From Agrostemma githago (Eukaryota > Streptophyta > Magnoliopsida > Caryophyllales > Caryophyllaceae): a stretch of 64,000 bases of DNA. The stretch is taken from NCBI GenBank assembly GCA_958450325.1, contig OY288243.1, positions 44,904,878 to 44,968,877 of the forward strand, given 5' to 3'. Positions 11,051-21,451 of this stretch are shown piece by piece. The first letter of the stretch is position 1. The number at the start of each line of letters is the position of its first letter. The position numbers and the translations under genes were made by a program. The notes beneath the pieces are model-generated. The model had not been told where the DNA came from. It was given only the letters and a program-made list of their open reading frames with translations, and did not search any database.

Positions 11051-12077
11051 TTTTGATGCGCGTCGGATTATCGCCTATCTAACACTGTCAAACAATATTT
11101 ATAAACTCCAAATAACTACTACGTAGTAGCGGTAAGTCGGGATCGATCCTCAGGGACGGTCTAGGTAAAGTCGGTAGAGTCTCAGTCAAAAAGTGTTTGG
11201 AGTCCATTTTTTGGGTTTTTTGGGTTGAGTCTACACTAAGAAGCGGTGAGCTAAGAAGACATAACCTAATAGAGAAAAGGTGTTAGGGGGAGTCGGGAAT
11301 CGGAAATTGGGGTCTAAGAATCTAGGAATTGGGTTTTAGTCACAACGTTGATAAAGGGAAAATGCCACCTTTTGGTTTCTTCACCCAACTTATCTAGATC
11401 CCGCTTTCGCGACGAAAAAGGGTAAGTCTCAAGTCAAAGTAACTCCTACCCCGAGTTTCCCTATATTGACAGGAGTGAGTCAAGGTCGATCTAGCCGCGG
11501 TTCTAGGTCAACAAAGACACAAAAACTCCAACATGATAAATCAACAAGCAAGCAACCCACCAACATCTCTCAATTCAAATTACCCAAGATCTTCCTCCCT
11601 TAACCCCTAACAAGAAATCTACTCACAATTTATAATGAAGGAAACGATCTAAAATAGCATAAATGAGATCTAGAGAAATTAGGGAGATTAGGGAGAGGAA
11701 GAGAAATATACCAACTATTGAAGATAAACAATAAGGAAGAAAATTGCAATAAAATGAGAAGAACCTTGATGAAGATGACAATGGATTTGTCACTAATCCT
11801 TTTAAAATCTCCAAAAGAATCTTCAATAAAAACTATAATTCTTTTGATTATGATAAAGGAAGAGTCTTGGACACTAAATAATTAGATCTATAATAAGTGG
11901 AGATTTTTGGATTGTCACCCTTCAAAAATCACCTTACTAATTAATCTATTAAAAACTAGTAATAATCTACTAATATAATCAACTAATAATTTACTAATAA
12001 TCGACTAATTTTTATGGCTTAGGTAGTGTTGTGGTGGTAGAGTGAAGTTGTGCCTCCTCCTCAAAAATGAGGTGTTA

Positions 12078-12090
12078 CATATATATAGAG
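12078..12090 (-). promoter_or_regulatory. Athila1 LTR TATA box
   Basis: The minus strand reads CTCTATATATATG. About 100-170 bp further upstream in the sense direction are inverted-arm motifs such as GGCAAAGTTTTGCC. Confidence 0.55.
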
Positions 12091-12399
12091 GAGAGAAGAT
12101 TGAGTATCAAAACCCTAATCCTCTAAGCCCAATAGGTGGCAGCCCAATAGTTCAATACCCATAAACTGCATTTCACTCTATGATTCTCATCCGGTGAAAG
12201 TTCTGCCCGCGGTTTTGCATAACTCACCACCGGGCAAAACTTTGCCTACGGTAATCTCGATTTCACCTGATCACTTCATAAGGTGATAAATCACCCCACA
12301 TATTGACAGCTTCACCCATCCCAATTCGATTATAAGTCTCGACCTAAGTTAGGTCTCACCCGTCCATTCCAATTAAATTCCTCTAGTCTCCATTCAATG

Positions 12400-12977
12400 T
12401 CGGTTCCTAACTCTCGAACTCCGGATCTGGGTCGAGCCGGGTCGACACCAGAGTTGGCGTCAACGCCGGCGAAAGTTGCCGGAGCTGCTGTCGTCGGAAT
12501 CTGGCTTGTGTATGCCGGAGCAGGGGTCGGCAACTGCCACTGTTGCGCTTCTGAGGCTGCCGGAGGTCGGTGTTTGAGCGTGACTCCGGTGAGCTGATGG
12601 TTGTCGATTGATGCCGGAGCACGGAGGCCAATTGTGGTGGTCGGGCGAGAGCGGATGCCGGCGTTACTGTTCGATGTGGGGCTCGCCGAAGATGGAGGCT
12701 GGACGGTGGCGCGCGGTTGGGGTTTCAGGGAAAGGAGATGGTGGACGACGGAGATAGAGGTCAGACGAGTGAAGGTCGGCGTCCCGGCGAGGTGAGGGTT
12801 GAAGGTGGTGGTTCATGGACGGAGTGGAGGTGGCTGGAGTTGATTGTCGGGTATGGTGGTGAAGTTTGGAGTGGTGGCTGCCGGAGCTCAGGGGAGACGG
12901 AGAACGGAGGGAGTTGTTGGCTGTGGTGGGTTAATGGAGTAAGGTTGAAGGTGGGTTAATGGAGGGAGTATGAAGTT
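12400..12977. other. GC-rich block rich in GCCGG motifs
   Basis: This stretch is much more GC-rich than its surroundings, with repeated gccgg and ggcg motifs and short open frames on both strands. None of the translations shows a domain. It lies in the U3 part of the Athila1 LTR and may be LTR sequence or a captured gene fragment. Its composition (GT-rich with gggttaatgg-like words near 12940) resembles 31239-31450, which suggests the two stretches were once contiguous. Confidence 0.4.
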
Positions 12978-14079
12978 TGAATAGGGTAACTAGTTTTGTG
13001 TCCTGTGAAATTCTAGGGATGTCTAAGATCATTGTTCAATTTTATCTCGTTATTATAATTACAATATCTTATTTGATATTGATGCTTTTTTGCTTAAAAA
13101 AAGTAGAATTAGGTATTAAATTGATATTCATTACATGTCATAAGTTGAAATAGCTCATATATGTAAAAGATACAGTAAAATTATTTTCAATCGTGATGAA
13201 AATTTATTAAAATATAAAAAAATATTTTATGTTGATTCTCAAAACTCTATACCAGCTCGCAAAAACCACTTAACCAATAGAAAAAAAATTGAAGTCATCT
13301 ATTTGTAAATTTTTCAACATCGATTATTATTTAGAAAAAAATTCATTAATACTTAATGCGCAATTTTTTTACAAGTATGTATCTAATGCATAAAGATTAA
13401 AACTTATTGATGACGAAGAAATGTTGCAAAGAATTTAATTTTAAACCAATTCAAATTTTAGATGATATAAACCCAAAGAAAAAATTCTTACTTAGTACTC
13501 ATATGTCATAGGAGTACATCTCAATAAGCAAAGACTACTTCGTTTTATAGATCCTCAACTCTTCAATCACAACTGAGATCTAATAATATCATTTTCAAAG
13601 TTGTATTCTTCCTTAGTACTCGTACGGTTAACTGAAGCAAATTATATACTACGTTCTTATTATAACTTGGATCGCTTACGCCAAAATGTTGTTCATTCTT
13701 GCCTAAGCATCTACTTCGTAAATCATTAAAAAAAAGGAAGAAAATTATTGAAGAACATACTCTATTAAAAAAAAGGAAAGAAAAAAAAGGAGTAACATTT
13801 ACGGAGTACTTGTTAAATTTTTGTGGCTGGAAAAATATGGTATTCCCTCGGTCTCTAATATTTATTTAGATTTGAATAAAGTATTTCTGAAGAAAAAAAA
13901 TATAAAAGTAAAACACGATAGAGAGAAAGAAAATAATATACGGAGTATTCACTTAAAAATTCTCAATTATCAAGTTTTTTTATAATTCAAATAAATTTAT
14001 ATTGCTAAATTTTTTACCGATGTAGAGGAAAAGTTGAAATTAAAGAGACAGTATATATACTGAGTAGTACTCGTAGTAG
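12978..14079. other. AT-rich non-coding insertion
   Basis: There is a sharp drop in GC at about 12978 and no coding potential. It starts near a TAACTAG word followed by TGTGTCCTGTGAAATTC, which resembles the stretch at 42370-42400. It is probably part of an older unidentified repeat inserted in the Athila1 LTR. Confidence 0.4.
13843..14035. mobile_element. Possible Stowaway-like MITE
   Basis: The left end reads TATTCCCTCGGTCTCTAAT. The right end, in reverse complement, gives CTCTACATCGGTAAAAAAT followed by a matching TTTATTTGAATT-like stretch. The terminal repeats are imperfect and I could not confirm the TA duplication. Confidence 0.35.
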
Positions 14080-14484
14080 TTAGGTGATGTGTGCAATTTA
14101 TATATGATTATTCCGTCTTTTACGCACGCATTTTCATGCATATCGAGTAGCATTGTCTACTATTTTCCCCCGAATTTGATACTTTGTGGTCATGTTGCAT
14201 CTTATGCAGGTTTGAACCCATGGACAGATAAACAAGGCAAAAATCGTGCTTAAAGATGAAATCTTTTGCGAAATAAGAAAAGGGAATGATCGTTTCCGAA
14301 TGGGTCTACTTAAAACGTAAATGTCTTGAGTTCTTCAACTTCAATTGGGCTCATTTTTGTTGCGTTCGAAAGCTATTTCTCTTAGCTTTCCAGCGGTATA
14401 TTATACGCCTGATTTGAAGAAGTAACGAAGAAATGACAAGCATTTGAAGTTGAGCGCGCAATGCTGAAAACGGAAACAGGTCTA

Positions 14485-14566
14485 TGATAGTCGAACGACT
14501 ATCCTAATAGTCGACCGACTATCCAAATAGTCGACCGACTATTCAAAATCCTCGGCCGACTATTCT
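14485..14566. repeat. CGRYCG palindrome array with ATAGT/ACTAT arms
   Basis: Four copies occur in 80 bp. Two are exact ATAGTCGACCGACTAT (14507-14522 and 14527-14542). One has an A-A core change (near 14487). One has CGGCCGACTAT and a decayed left arm (near 14551). The array ends about 105 bp upstream of the TATA box. Confidence 0.9.
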
Positions 14567-14670
14567 CGAGACTGGACGAAGACCGAGACTTTCCTAATTT
14601 GATTTTTAGGGTTAACAAGACTTTTGGACTTTTGTTTTAACTTAGTATTCAAGAAACAATTAGACTAGAT

Positions 14671-14679
14671 TTTATATAC
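14671..14679 (+). promoter_or_regulatory. TATA box of the solo Athila LTR
   Basis: TTTATATAC is followed by a C/T-rich leader that runs to about 14770, typical of an LTR transcription start. Confidence 0.6.
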
Positions 14680-15722
14680 CACTTCTCCCTTATATTCTCT
14701 TTTACTTCTCCTTAGACTCTTCTTCAGATTTTTTATCCTTATTCTCTTAGAATTACTTCTAGTTTAATTTCTTCCCTTAAAACTCGGTTATTGTAAGATT
14801 GCAACATTCTAATCGCCTTCATTCCTTTTGGTAATTTTATCTAATCTTTCTTCCTTCTTCCTCGTTCTTAATTGTTCTTCTTCATATTTACTTATTCTTA
14901 ATCTTTGTTTTATGCTTGTCGCAAATTTATTATTATTATTCATCATGTTTAATCTAGTAAAATATCTTATTAATCTTGTTGTTCTTGATTTAATTATGAG
15001 TAGCTAATTTCCTTCGCTAGGATTTAGAGGATCTGCGAATTGAATGTGGTCGCTAAATAATTTATAGATCTGTCAATAATATTGTGTCTGAGTTGTCAAT
15101 TGTAGCATATAATCGCGATTAGTCAGTTAATGCGCATGATTGATTAATTGAATTCGGTAAACTTGAACCTAAGATCGGAAGCCTGGTAAAAGTTAGACCT
15201 GCTACAACACATTAGTTTGCCCTAATAAGATCGGAAGCCTTTAGACGCATGCTAGGGTGAATAGCGGACCGGAAGGACCTTTTCACTACCCCTTAGACCA
15301 ATATCTGCGACAGACCTATGACTTAGACCGTGACCATATGAGATTCGTAGTGAACCAACAATCCTAGTTTTCTCTCCATATATTAATTCGTTCTAATTCA
15401 TTCTATTTAGTTTAGTTATTCTTCTCCTTTAATTCTCTTTCCTTCACTACTTTTAGATTAGTTAAAACAAACAAACAAAACCCCCAATTTGGTTACTTAG
15501 ATAGACTTTAATTGGAAGTAGGATTCATTTGTCTCCCTGTGAAATCGATCCCGACTTCCCTAGGTATATTTTAGTTGGACCGTAGTTGGTTATTTTTTAT
15601 AGGTACACGACTAGCTTATCATTAGGTACTAAGGGGTAGTAAAATAAAGAAGTTTGGACATGGGAAAACGAAGGGATAGAAATTGGCAATTACTCGTACA
15701 ACATAAAATTTTTGCGTTCAAG

Positions 15723-15835
15723 TCTAGTTAGGTTGAAATGATGTCACGTGTCGTTCAAATAACTACTCAATAAACTACTCATCTTGCCTTTTTATATATT
15801 TATATAGTCTAGTTAGGTTGAAATGATGCTACGTG
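15723..15835. repeat. 85-bp tandem duplication split by Tat1
   Basis: Unit 1 is 15723-15807. Unit 2 starts at 15808, is interrupted after 28 bp by Tat1, and continues at 31182-31238. The copies differ at only a few bases, so the duplication predates the Tat1 insertion but is not old. Confidence 0.85.
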
Positions 15836-16632
15836 TGTGGACATGACGTAGGTCCACCCCGACGCGGCCACGCGCGGGTTTGGGTAGGCGAATGAATCTC
15901 CATATGAGAATGGATCGAATTGAAATTTAGGTCTATGTGGAGTCGCCACCGAATTTTGTGGTTATTCGGAACCATTCGAGCCCACTCTATGTTGTAGTGG
16001 TCCGTATACAAAATACGGCCCATTTCCGATGTCAGAGTTTATTGGGGTCGTCCCTTTGCATTTGATACCAATACCGACATTATCGGATATTGTGTATTGA
16101 ATGACTCTCGTGCGCCAACGGTTTCGGGCATCCGGAAACCGAGGTTCTGAGTAAGGGGTGAGGGTACGTGTTGGGAAGCCCAGAAACGACACCCAACCCC
16201 GCCCGCACATTAGCGGCCTCTACTAAGAATTCGAATGACTTTCCAATACGCGCGTTAGTTGAACGGGAAAATGATATGCAAAGATTATTTTCCCTAAACA
16301 TGTGAATGGAATTGAAAAGGGTTTCTAAGTCAACTTAATGTAATTAATTCTAACGTCGAAGTTGAAGTTTAGCATGTGGGTTCATATTAGTAAAATAAAA
16401 TAACCGACAAAAATTGACGAAAGAAACAAACGAGCTGTTAGTAACGATATAACGAATAGTAACGGTTTGTGCAAATATTGAATTGAATTAAATGATGCGA
16501 ACGAGATGATGCATGGTTTGAAAAGATAGTAATACACGTGATCAATTAGGCACGTGTTTACCTAAGTCGTAAAATACTATCGAATTTAGAAAGAAGAAGA
16601 ATGTTCGACTCACGGTTTTGGTCGTGATGAGG

Positions 16633-16858
16633 CCACTCGATCGAGTGGTCGATGGACTCGATCGAGTGAACCTCTAAAAAAGGTTTCTATTTTGCGTTTC
16701 AGACCATACTCGGCCGAGTTATTGGCCAACTCGGTCGAGTACATGGCCACTCGACCGAGTCACTGTGAGACTCGACCGAGTGGGGGTCGTAGTAAGCATT
16801 CTGATCCGATTTTGGGGTGCCACTCGACCGAGTGGGCTAGGCACACGGTCAAGTGCCC
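16633..16858. repeat. CGRYCG palindrome cluster, second cluster of Tat1 3' LTR
   Basis: Eight copies of CACTCGRYCGAGTG or close derivatives lie in 226 bp. Cores GATC, GGCC, GGTC and GACC are all represented. Arms are mostly intact, except a decayed last copy near 16842. Confidence 0.9.
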
Positions 16859-18030
16859 CCTGTACGAATTATAATTCGTTCGCAATTTTGTATTGATTTA
16901 GAAATTGCTTTTGATTTTTGATAATTCGACGGTATTACCGAATTGAGCGTAAATATTGTACGACTTATGCTCGATTCGGGTTTTTTATAAATCATCAATT
17001 TGATTGAACCGATTATAAATATTATTGAATTTATACCCGATTCTAAATTTAAATGCTCGTTATATCCCGTATTCGATTATTGAATCGATACGGAATACTA
17101 GAGCGAAAAATAAAGAAAATCAATTTGAGTCGTTTTAAGTCAATCAAAACGATATGAATTTCTCTCCGCGTTTGTAGCGTCATAATTACAACGTGACATC
17201 TACGTTAGCATCAATGAGAAATCGAATTAATTGAATTAAATTGACTAGATCGTTAGATTCGACATCCAACTATGAACCTGGTATCGGATCTAACGAATCG
17301 ACACTTTGCTTAAATTAGAGGACTTGATTCCCTCGGCTTCTCCGACATCGAAATAAATCCCTAAGGATTGAGATGTCGGATCCACGTCAACGGGTTCCGA
17401 CCCTTATTGAAAATTGGTTTTAAAATTGATGAATGCGAGATTGATGACGACAACAACGAAAAGAATAACGAATTATTGTTTAAGTTAACTTGTCTCAATA
17501 ATCAAATAGTCGGGGTACCTGAATAAGCGACCGTCAACGCTGTGTGCAGTACACTTGTATATTCGTGTTTTCTTATTCCGATATCCCTCTTATTCGACAC
17601 AAATCAACAAGTATTTTAATGCTTTTATATTGATAGTATTATCGATATTATGATACAATGAACAAAATAAAAAAAATAAAAAAAAAACAAAAAAAAAGAC
17701 GAAGAAAAGGAAGACGGACGACGAAGAGAGAAGGAGAAGAGAACGGGGTTTTGACACCCTCAACCTATATGTTCTTGTCTCGGATCGAACTCGTAATCGT
17801 GGCTTTAACACAAGAGTCTTCGAGGTGGATGAAGGTTACGTTATGGTGGCTCGGGTTGTTGATTCCTAAAACTAAGTTTAGGGTTGCTAGTATCGTGCTA
17901 GGGTAGAATTAGGGTTTGCAAGAGACGTTGTATGTGTATGTGTAGGGTTGCTGTAGGGTTTTTCGAAAGTGTGTCAAGTGGTGTTGCATAGGGTGTATAT
18001 ATAGGCTAGGTTAGGGCACCCGGTTAGGGT

Positions 18031-18115
18031 TACTCGACCGAGTGGCCCGTTACGCCTGCAGCCGGGCTCGAAACAGGCCCACTCGATCGAGTGGGTCGGG
18101 CACTCGATTGAGTGG
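18031..18115. repeat. CGRYCG palindrome cluster, U3 of Tat1 3' LTR
   Basis: Three copies lie just upstream (sense) of the minus-strand TATA box near 17995-18005. The 5' LTR has four copies in the same position. Confidence 0.9.
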
Positions 18116-18503
18116 CCCAAATGGGTTGCGCGGGTCCATTGACTTGGATCTTGATGTTGGATGCTTGATGGGTTTTGTGTTTGACTTAGACTTTTGATGA
18201 TGTGATGGGCTGTTTTGTGTGTCTCGGAAACGACTTTGACCGGGGTTGACCCAATCGCAAAAAGTCGGTTTTAACTCTGGTGTCGGTTTCGGCCCAAATT
18301 AGCCTTATTTGATTGGAAACGGCCCACTGGACCTGGATTTGAGGTTGATTTTGTGATATTTGTACTCTGTAAGTGTGTTAGCCAACATTTAATGGATTTG
18401 AGCCCGTATCTGAGCGCATAGAAGCATGTTAGCGTCCGATCATCATCGGGTGTTTTTTGGAAACCGCTATAGACACCTGGCAGTCAAAATGTGGGTGTCT
18501 ACA

Positions 18504-18516
18504 GAGCCCCCACTCT
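18504..18516 (-). promoter_or_regulatory. Tat1 polypurine tract
   Basis: The minus strand reads AGAGTGGGGGCTC directly against the 3' LTR start. Confidence 0.8.
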
Positions 18517-19067
18517 GACTGAGGCTTGGACAAGGCGAAAGTGAGAGTAGCCACCAGGCCAATCGAGGATTAAAACCTGGCGAACTTTCGGTCGGGTCGT
18601 TTATAGTCCATTAGACTCGCGTGAAGGGCTCGCCAGCCATGAGCTAGAAGTCATACCTGAGTTGATGATGATAACTTTGTGGGGAATTGGACTTGTCGCA
18701 TAAGTCCTGGGTGCGCCTGTATGTAGGCCCATCCCGTTAAAATGCTGGGGAGGTGTAGTGGTTTGCATGTCCCCGTTTGGGTCGTACCTGTATAAGTCAC
18801 ATAAAATGCATGCAACACGTAGGTAGTAAAATGACTCGCGCTGGGGATATTTGATTTTTTTGAAAATTTGAATTTTTGAAATCTTGAAAATTTGAGATTT
18901 TTTGAATTTTGGAAACTTTGAGATTTTTGACTCCTAACAATGATTAGGAAAGTTCGGGATGGAGATTTCCGTGCTAGTATCGAGACTAGGATTGCGGTTT
19001 GATTCCGTTTTGGAATTAGGAAACTTTTCTTAAAAGCGATATGGAAAGAGTTTTGCAAGGCTAAAGC
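18517..19067. other. Tat1 spacer between 3' LTR and accessory gene
   Basis: No gene was recognised. 18845-18935 is a low-complexity stretch of repeating TTTTGAAAATTTGA-like words. The segment just before 19068 lies upstream of the accessory gene and may contain its regulatory sequence. Confidence 0.5.
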
Positions 19068-19077
19068 TATATATAGC
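19068..19077 (+). promoter_or_regulatory. TATA box of the antisense accessory gene
   Basis: CTATATATAG lies about 130 bp upstream of the ATG at 19199, on the strand opposite to gag-pol. The 5' leader between them contains an 18-bp direct repeat (AAAAGAAAGTCTCTTTAT near 19132 and 19162). Confidence 0.6.
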
Positions 19078-19198
19078 CCTCCCTTGCCCTTGATTTCTTC
19101 ATAAATCCCATCACAAATCAATCTCTTCTTAAAAGAAAGTCTCTTTATTTCCCTTAAGGTAAAAAGAAAGTCTCTTTATCTTCTTAAGAAGTTTAGCC

Positions 19199-21053
19199 AT
19201 GGGAATCGACAGGTTGACCGTTATGCTGCAGGAGTGGTACCATTGCTTTAGGGATACGGATAGGGTGGCTTTGAATCAAATGGGTATAACTCAGCTATAC
19301 CCGTTCCTCAGATGGTGGTTGATCGTTATTTCCTGGATGCATGCTTGGCTTACTGGGATGACATATATCATGTCTTTGCTTTTCCCCGGGGCGAAGTTTG
19401 CCCTTTACCTGAGGAGATTGCAGCTATAGGAGGATGGAACCCGGTACTTCGTCCAGCCGTCCCGTACTCGATCTATGACCCGAGGAGGAAGCTTCGAGAA
19501 TTTCTAGGGCTTTCTCACAACGAGGTTTCCTGCATGATGGAAGGTAATAAAATTTCTCTGATCGACTTGGCTGAGAAATTTATGAATTCTCTTGATGTTC
19601 GGGTCAGTCCGGCTTACAGCCGTAGGGATTTTTCTTTCGGTATGCTCCACGTATATGCTTTCGAGGGTCACATGGATTTGTTATCCTGCATGGGAAACAC
19701 CCATCTTCTGACCGTAGTAGACTTGATGGAGACTGAACACAGCCCGGCTTGGCTGATCACGGGCGAGATTATCCAATGATTGGACAGCCGCAAGAGGGAC
19801 TCATCAATTCGTCTTACCGAGAGCACCCGATTGCTGCAAGTATGTTACTTTGCCATTTATTTTTTGATTTTTGATATTTTGATTTTTTTTTCGCGGATGG
19901 TTTGCTCCAGCGGGCACTCGATCGAGTCACCCTGGCACTCGACCGAGTGCCCTCGTAGAAAGCTCCTAATCTGTTCTCAGCGGTACCACTCAATCGAGTG
20001 CCCTCGTAGAAGCCCCCTGTTTGTGTTCAGGGGGACCACTCGATCGAGTGTCCTAGGTACTCGATCGAGTGGCCTTAGGCGGGCGTCTATTTTGCCTTGG
20101 GAACTCATGTTTTTGTTTCCTTTTTGCAGATTTGGCTATGTGAGAGGCTATCAGTGATAGATCCTCCTCTTGATGCGGGCAACTATCGTCATAACCAGGT
20201 GATGACGAGGAGGCGGGCCATTGACTTTTCTCGTCAGATCACTCAAAAATATTGGGACGACGTTTTGTCATTCCATGGTGGCCCGTTAATTCGATGGATA
20301 GTTCCGTGGTGGCCCATCTACCTTTGGAGTAGCTTGGACCCGAGGGACAGAGCTCGCTATCAGGTGATCCTATCTTTCAGGCAGACGGTTCATCTCTACC
20401 CAGATCGCATACTAAGGCAGTATGGATGGACCCAGCGAATCCCTGAAGTTGAAGCAGTTGTGAGTGACCCTACCAAACTGACTGATGTAATGTGTGATAC
20501 CTGGATGCAAAGATGGTACACACGGCATACTTGGCCCATTGTCAAATCTCGCCACTCGATCTGGGTTTCAGACTCTTACATGAAGTGGACCAAAGCAGGG
20601 GATGCTAAAGCCCGAGCTGCTCTGAAGGTTGATGAAGCTTTCGACCTGCTGCGAAGGGAGCAAGCTAAGGACAACAGGGGCTTTTTTGACGAAGGAGACA
20701 CTCCTGCTACCATAGTCCGTCTTATGTCAGGACAAAAGAAGAAGACCAAGACTCAAGATGGAGGGTCCGGTGCTAAAGGTGCTTGGGGGAAGGTGAGCCC
20801 CCAGACTGACTTGGAAAGGTGACTGGGCCCAAGACTACCCGTGCAGAACCGACTTGGCCCACAGGATAGATTACCCAACCACGTGCGGGCTCGCATTGGA
20901 CCAAAGACTGTGGTAGAAGACCCGTCACCGAAGAAGCGGGCTCGTGCTAAGGAGGTTCCGCTTGTAATTAGGGAACGCTCGCCTTCATCTCGGCGACCTC
21001 GGGCTCCGCGCGACCCGAAGGACAAGGGAAAGGGGAAGATGCCCGAATATTAG
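19199..21053 (+). pseudogene. Plant-mobile-domain-like accessory gene, antisense to Tat1 pol, two exons, decayed
   Basis: The proposed exons are 19199-19839 and 20130-21053. The intron has donor CAA|GTATGT and acceptor TTTTTGCAG|AT, and both exons are in phase across it. The ATG has a good context (GCCATGGG). Exon 1 contains the segment VDRYFLDACLAYWDDIYHVF followed by PRGEVCPLPEEIAAI, like the N-terminal part of plant mobile domain proteins (the MAIN/MAIL family and transposon relatives). Exon 2 begins with IWLCERLSVIDPP and later has LYPDRILRQYGWTQRIPE, a hallmark of that domain's end. The tail is basic and Lys/Arg-rich (SPKKRARAKE), possibly a nuclear signal. Decay includes a frameshift near 19300, TGA at 19777 and TGA at 20820. 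It is convergent with integrase, whose end is about 400 bp away. The biochemical role of this domain is not settled. Confidence 0.7.
19840..20129 (+). other. Intron of the accessory gene containing five CGRYCG palindromes
   Basis: The intron is 290 bp with GT-AG boundaries. Between 19915 and 20075 it carries five copies of the Tat palindrome, otherwise found only in the LTRs: three with GATC, one with GACC and one with a decayed left arm. Removing it restores a continuous frame. Confidence 0.65.
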
Positions 21054-21451
21054 TCTCCTTATTTTATTATTTGAATATTACTATTATAATTTTTTGTGGT
21101 GTGATTTTTTTGGTGTGTGTATGCCGTGTCCGGCGTTTTTTTTTTGTTTTGTAATCGAGATAAAAAGACATATTATTGAACACCGTTCCCATCTTTCGTT
21201 TATTGCAGTGGTTGTACCCTTTTGAGGGGTTGCCTACGTATCCACAAATAGCGGAATCAAACCAAACGTAGTTCAAAACTTGATTTGATTGATTTTTTTT
21301 TTGCAATTTTCGAAATACATCAAGATTATTAATTCGAGATGTGCGACAGTAGAATAAATAATTCTAGCTTATTGACTTGTCTATGATTTTTGAAAATTTA
21401 TAAAAAGACAAATATTTATAATTTTTTGCAAATGACATTGAGATGGGGGTT
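21054..21451. other. Convergent intergenic spacer in Tat1
   Basis: No gene was recognised. It separates the 3' ends of the accessory gene (plus) and integrase (minus). It is T-rich on the plus strand and probably holds both 3' untranslated regions. Confidence 0.5.

Larger units (their letters stand above)
11054..12977 (-). repeat. Athila1 5' LTR, PBS-proximal segment
   Basis: The LTR terminus is TGAT on the plus strand (ATCA at the sense 3' end), directly beside the PBS. Near 11132-11150 the minus strand carries GATCGATCCCGACTTACC. This matches the same position in the solo Athila LTR (15540-15560) and supports the assignment. A minus-strand TATA box lies at 12078-12090. By composition the LTR seems to resume at 31239-31739 after nested insertions. 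Confidence 0.65.
14085..15621 (+). mobile_element. Solo LTR of an Athila-type element
   Basis: This is a 1537-bp LTR, TGATGTGTGC...GCTTATCA, flanked by a perfect 5-bp target duplication TTAGG (14080-14084 and 15622-15626). It has no internal region, so it arose by recombination between two LTRs. The relationship to Athila2's LTR (60253-61510) is shown by shared blocks in the same order: ATGAGTAGCTAATTT near 14994 and 60913, GAACCTAAGATCG near 15163 and 61086, and a TTATCA end. A palindrome array and a TATA box lie in its U3. Confidence 0.9.
15836..18503 (-). repeat. Tat1 3' LTR
   Basis: It pairs with 28498-31176. The minus-strand sense start is TGTAGACACCCACATTTTGA at 18503 and the end is ATGTCCACA at 15836. 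It lacks 21 bp present in the other LTR within the U3 palindrome cluster. Confidence 0.95.

Noticed and set aside
12397..12959. Overlapping open frames in the GC-rich block
   Set aside because: Open frames exist in several phases on both strands because of high GC. None shows a recognisable protein.
14485..14566. Palindrome array considered as a CRISPR array
   Set aside because: The repeats are only 16 bp with 4-bp spacing, in a plant LTR, and without cas genes.
17658..17906. Lys/Arg-rich open frame in the Tat1 3' LTR
   Set aside because: It comes from an A-rich simple-sequence tract within the LTR, and the length of that tract varies between LTR copies.
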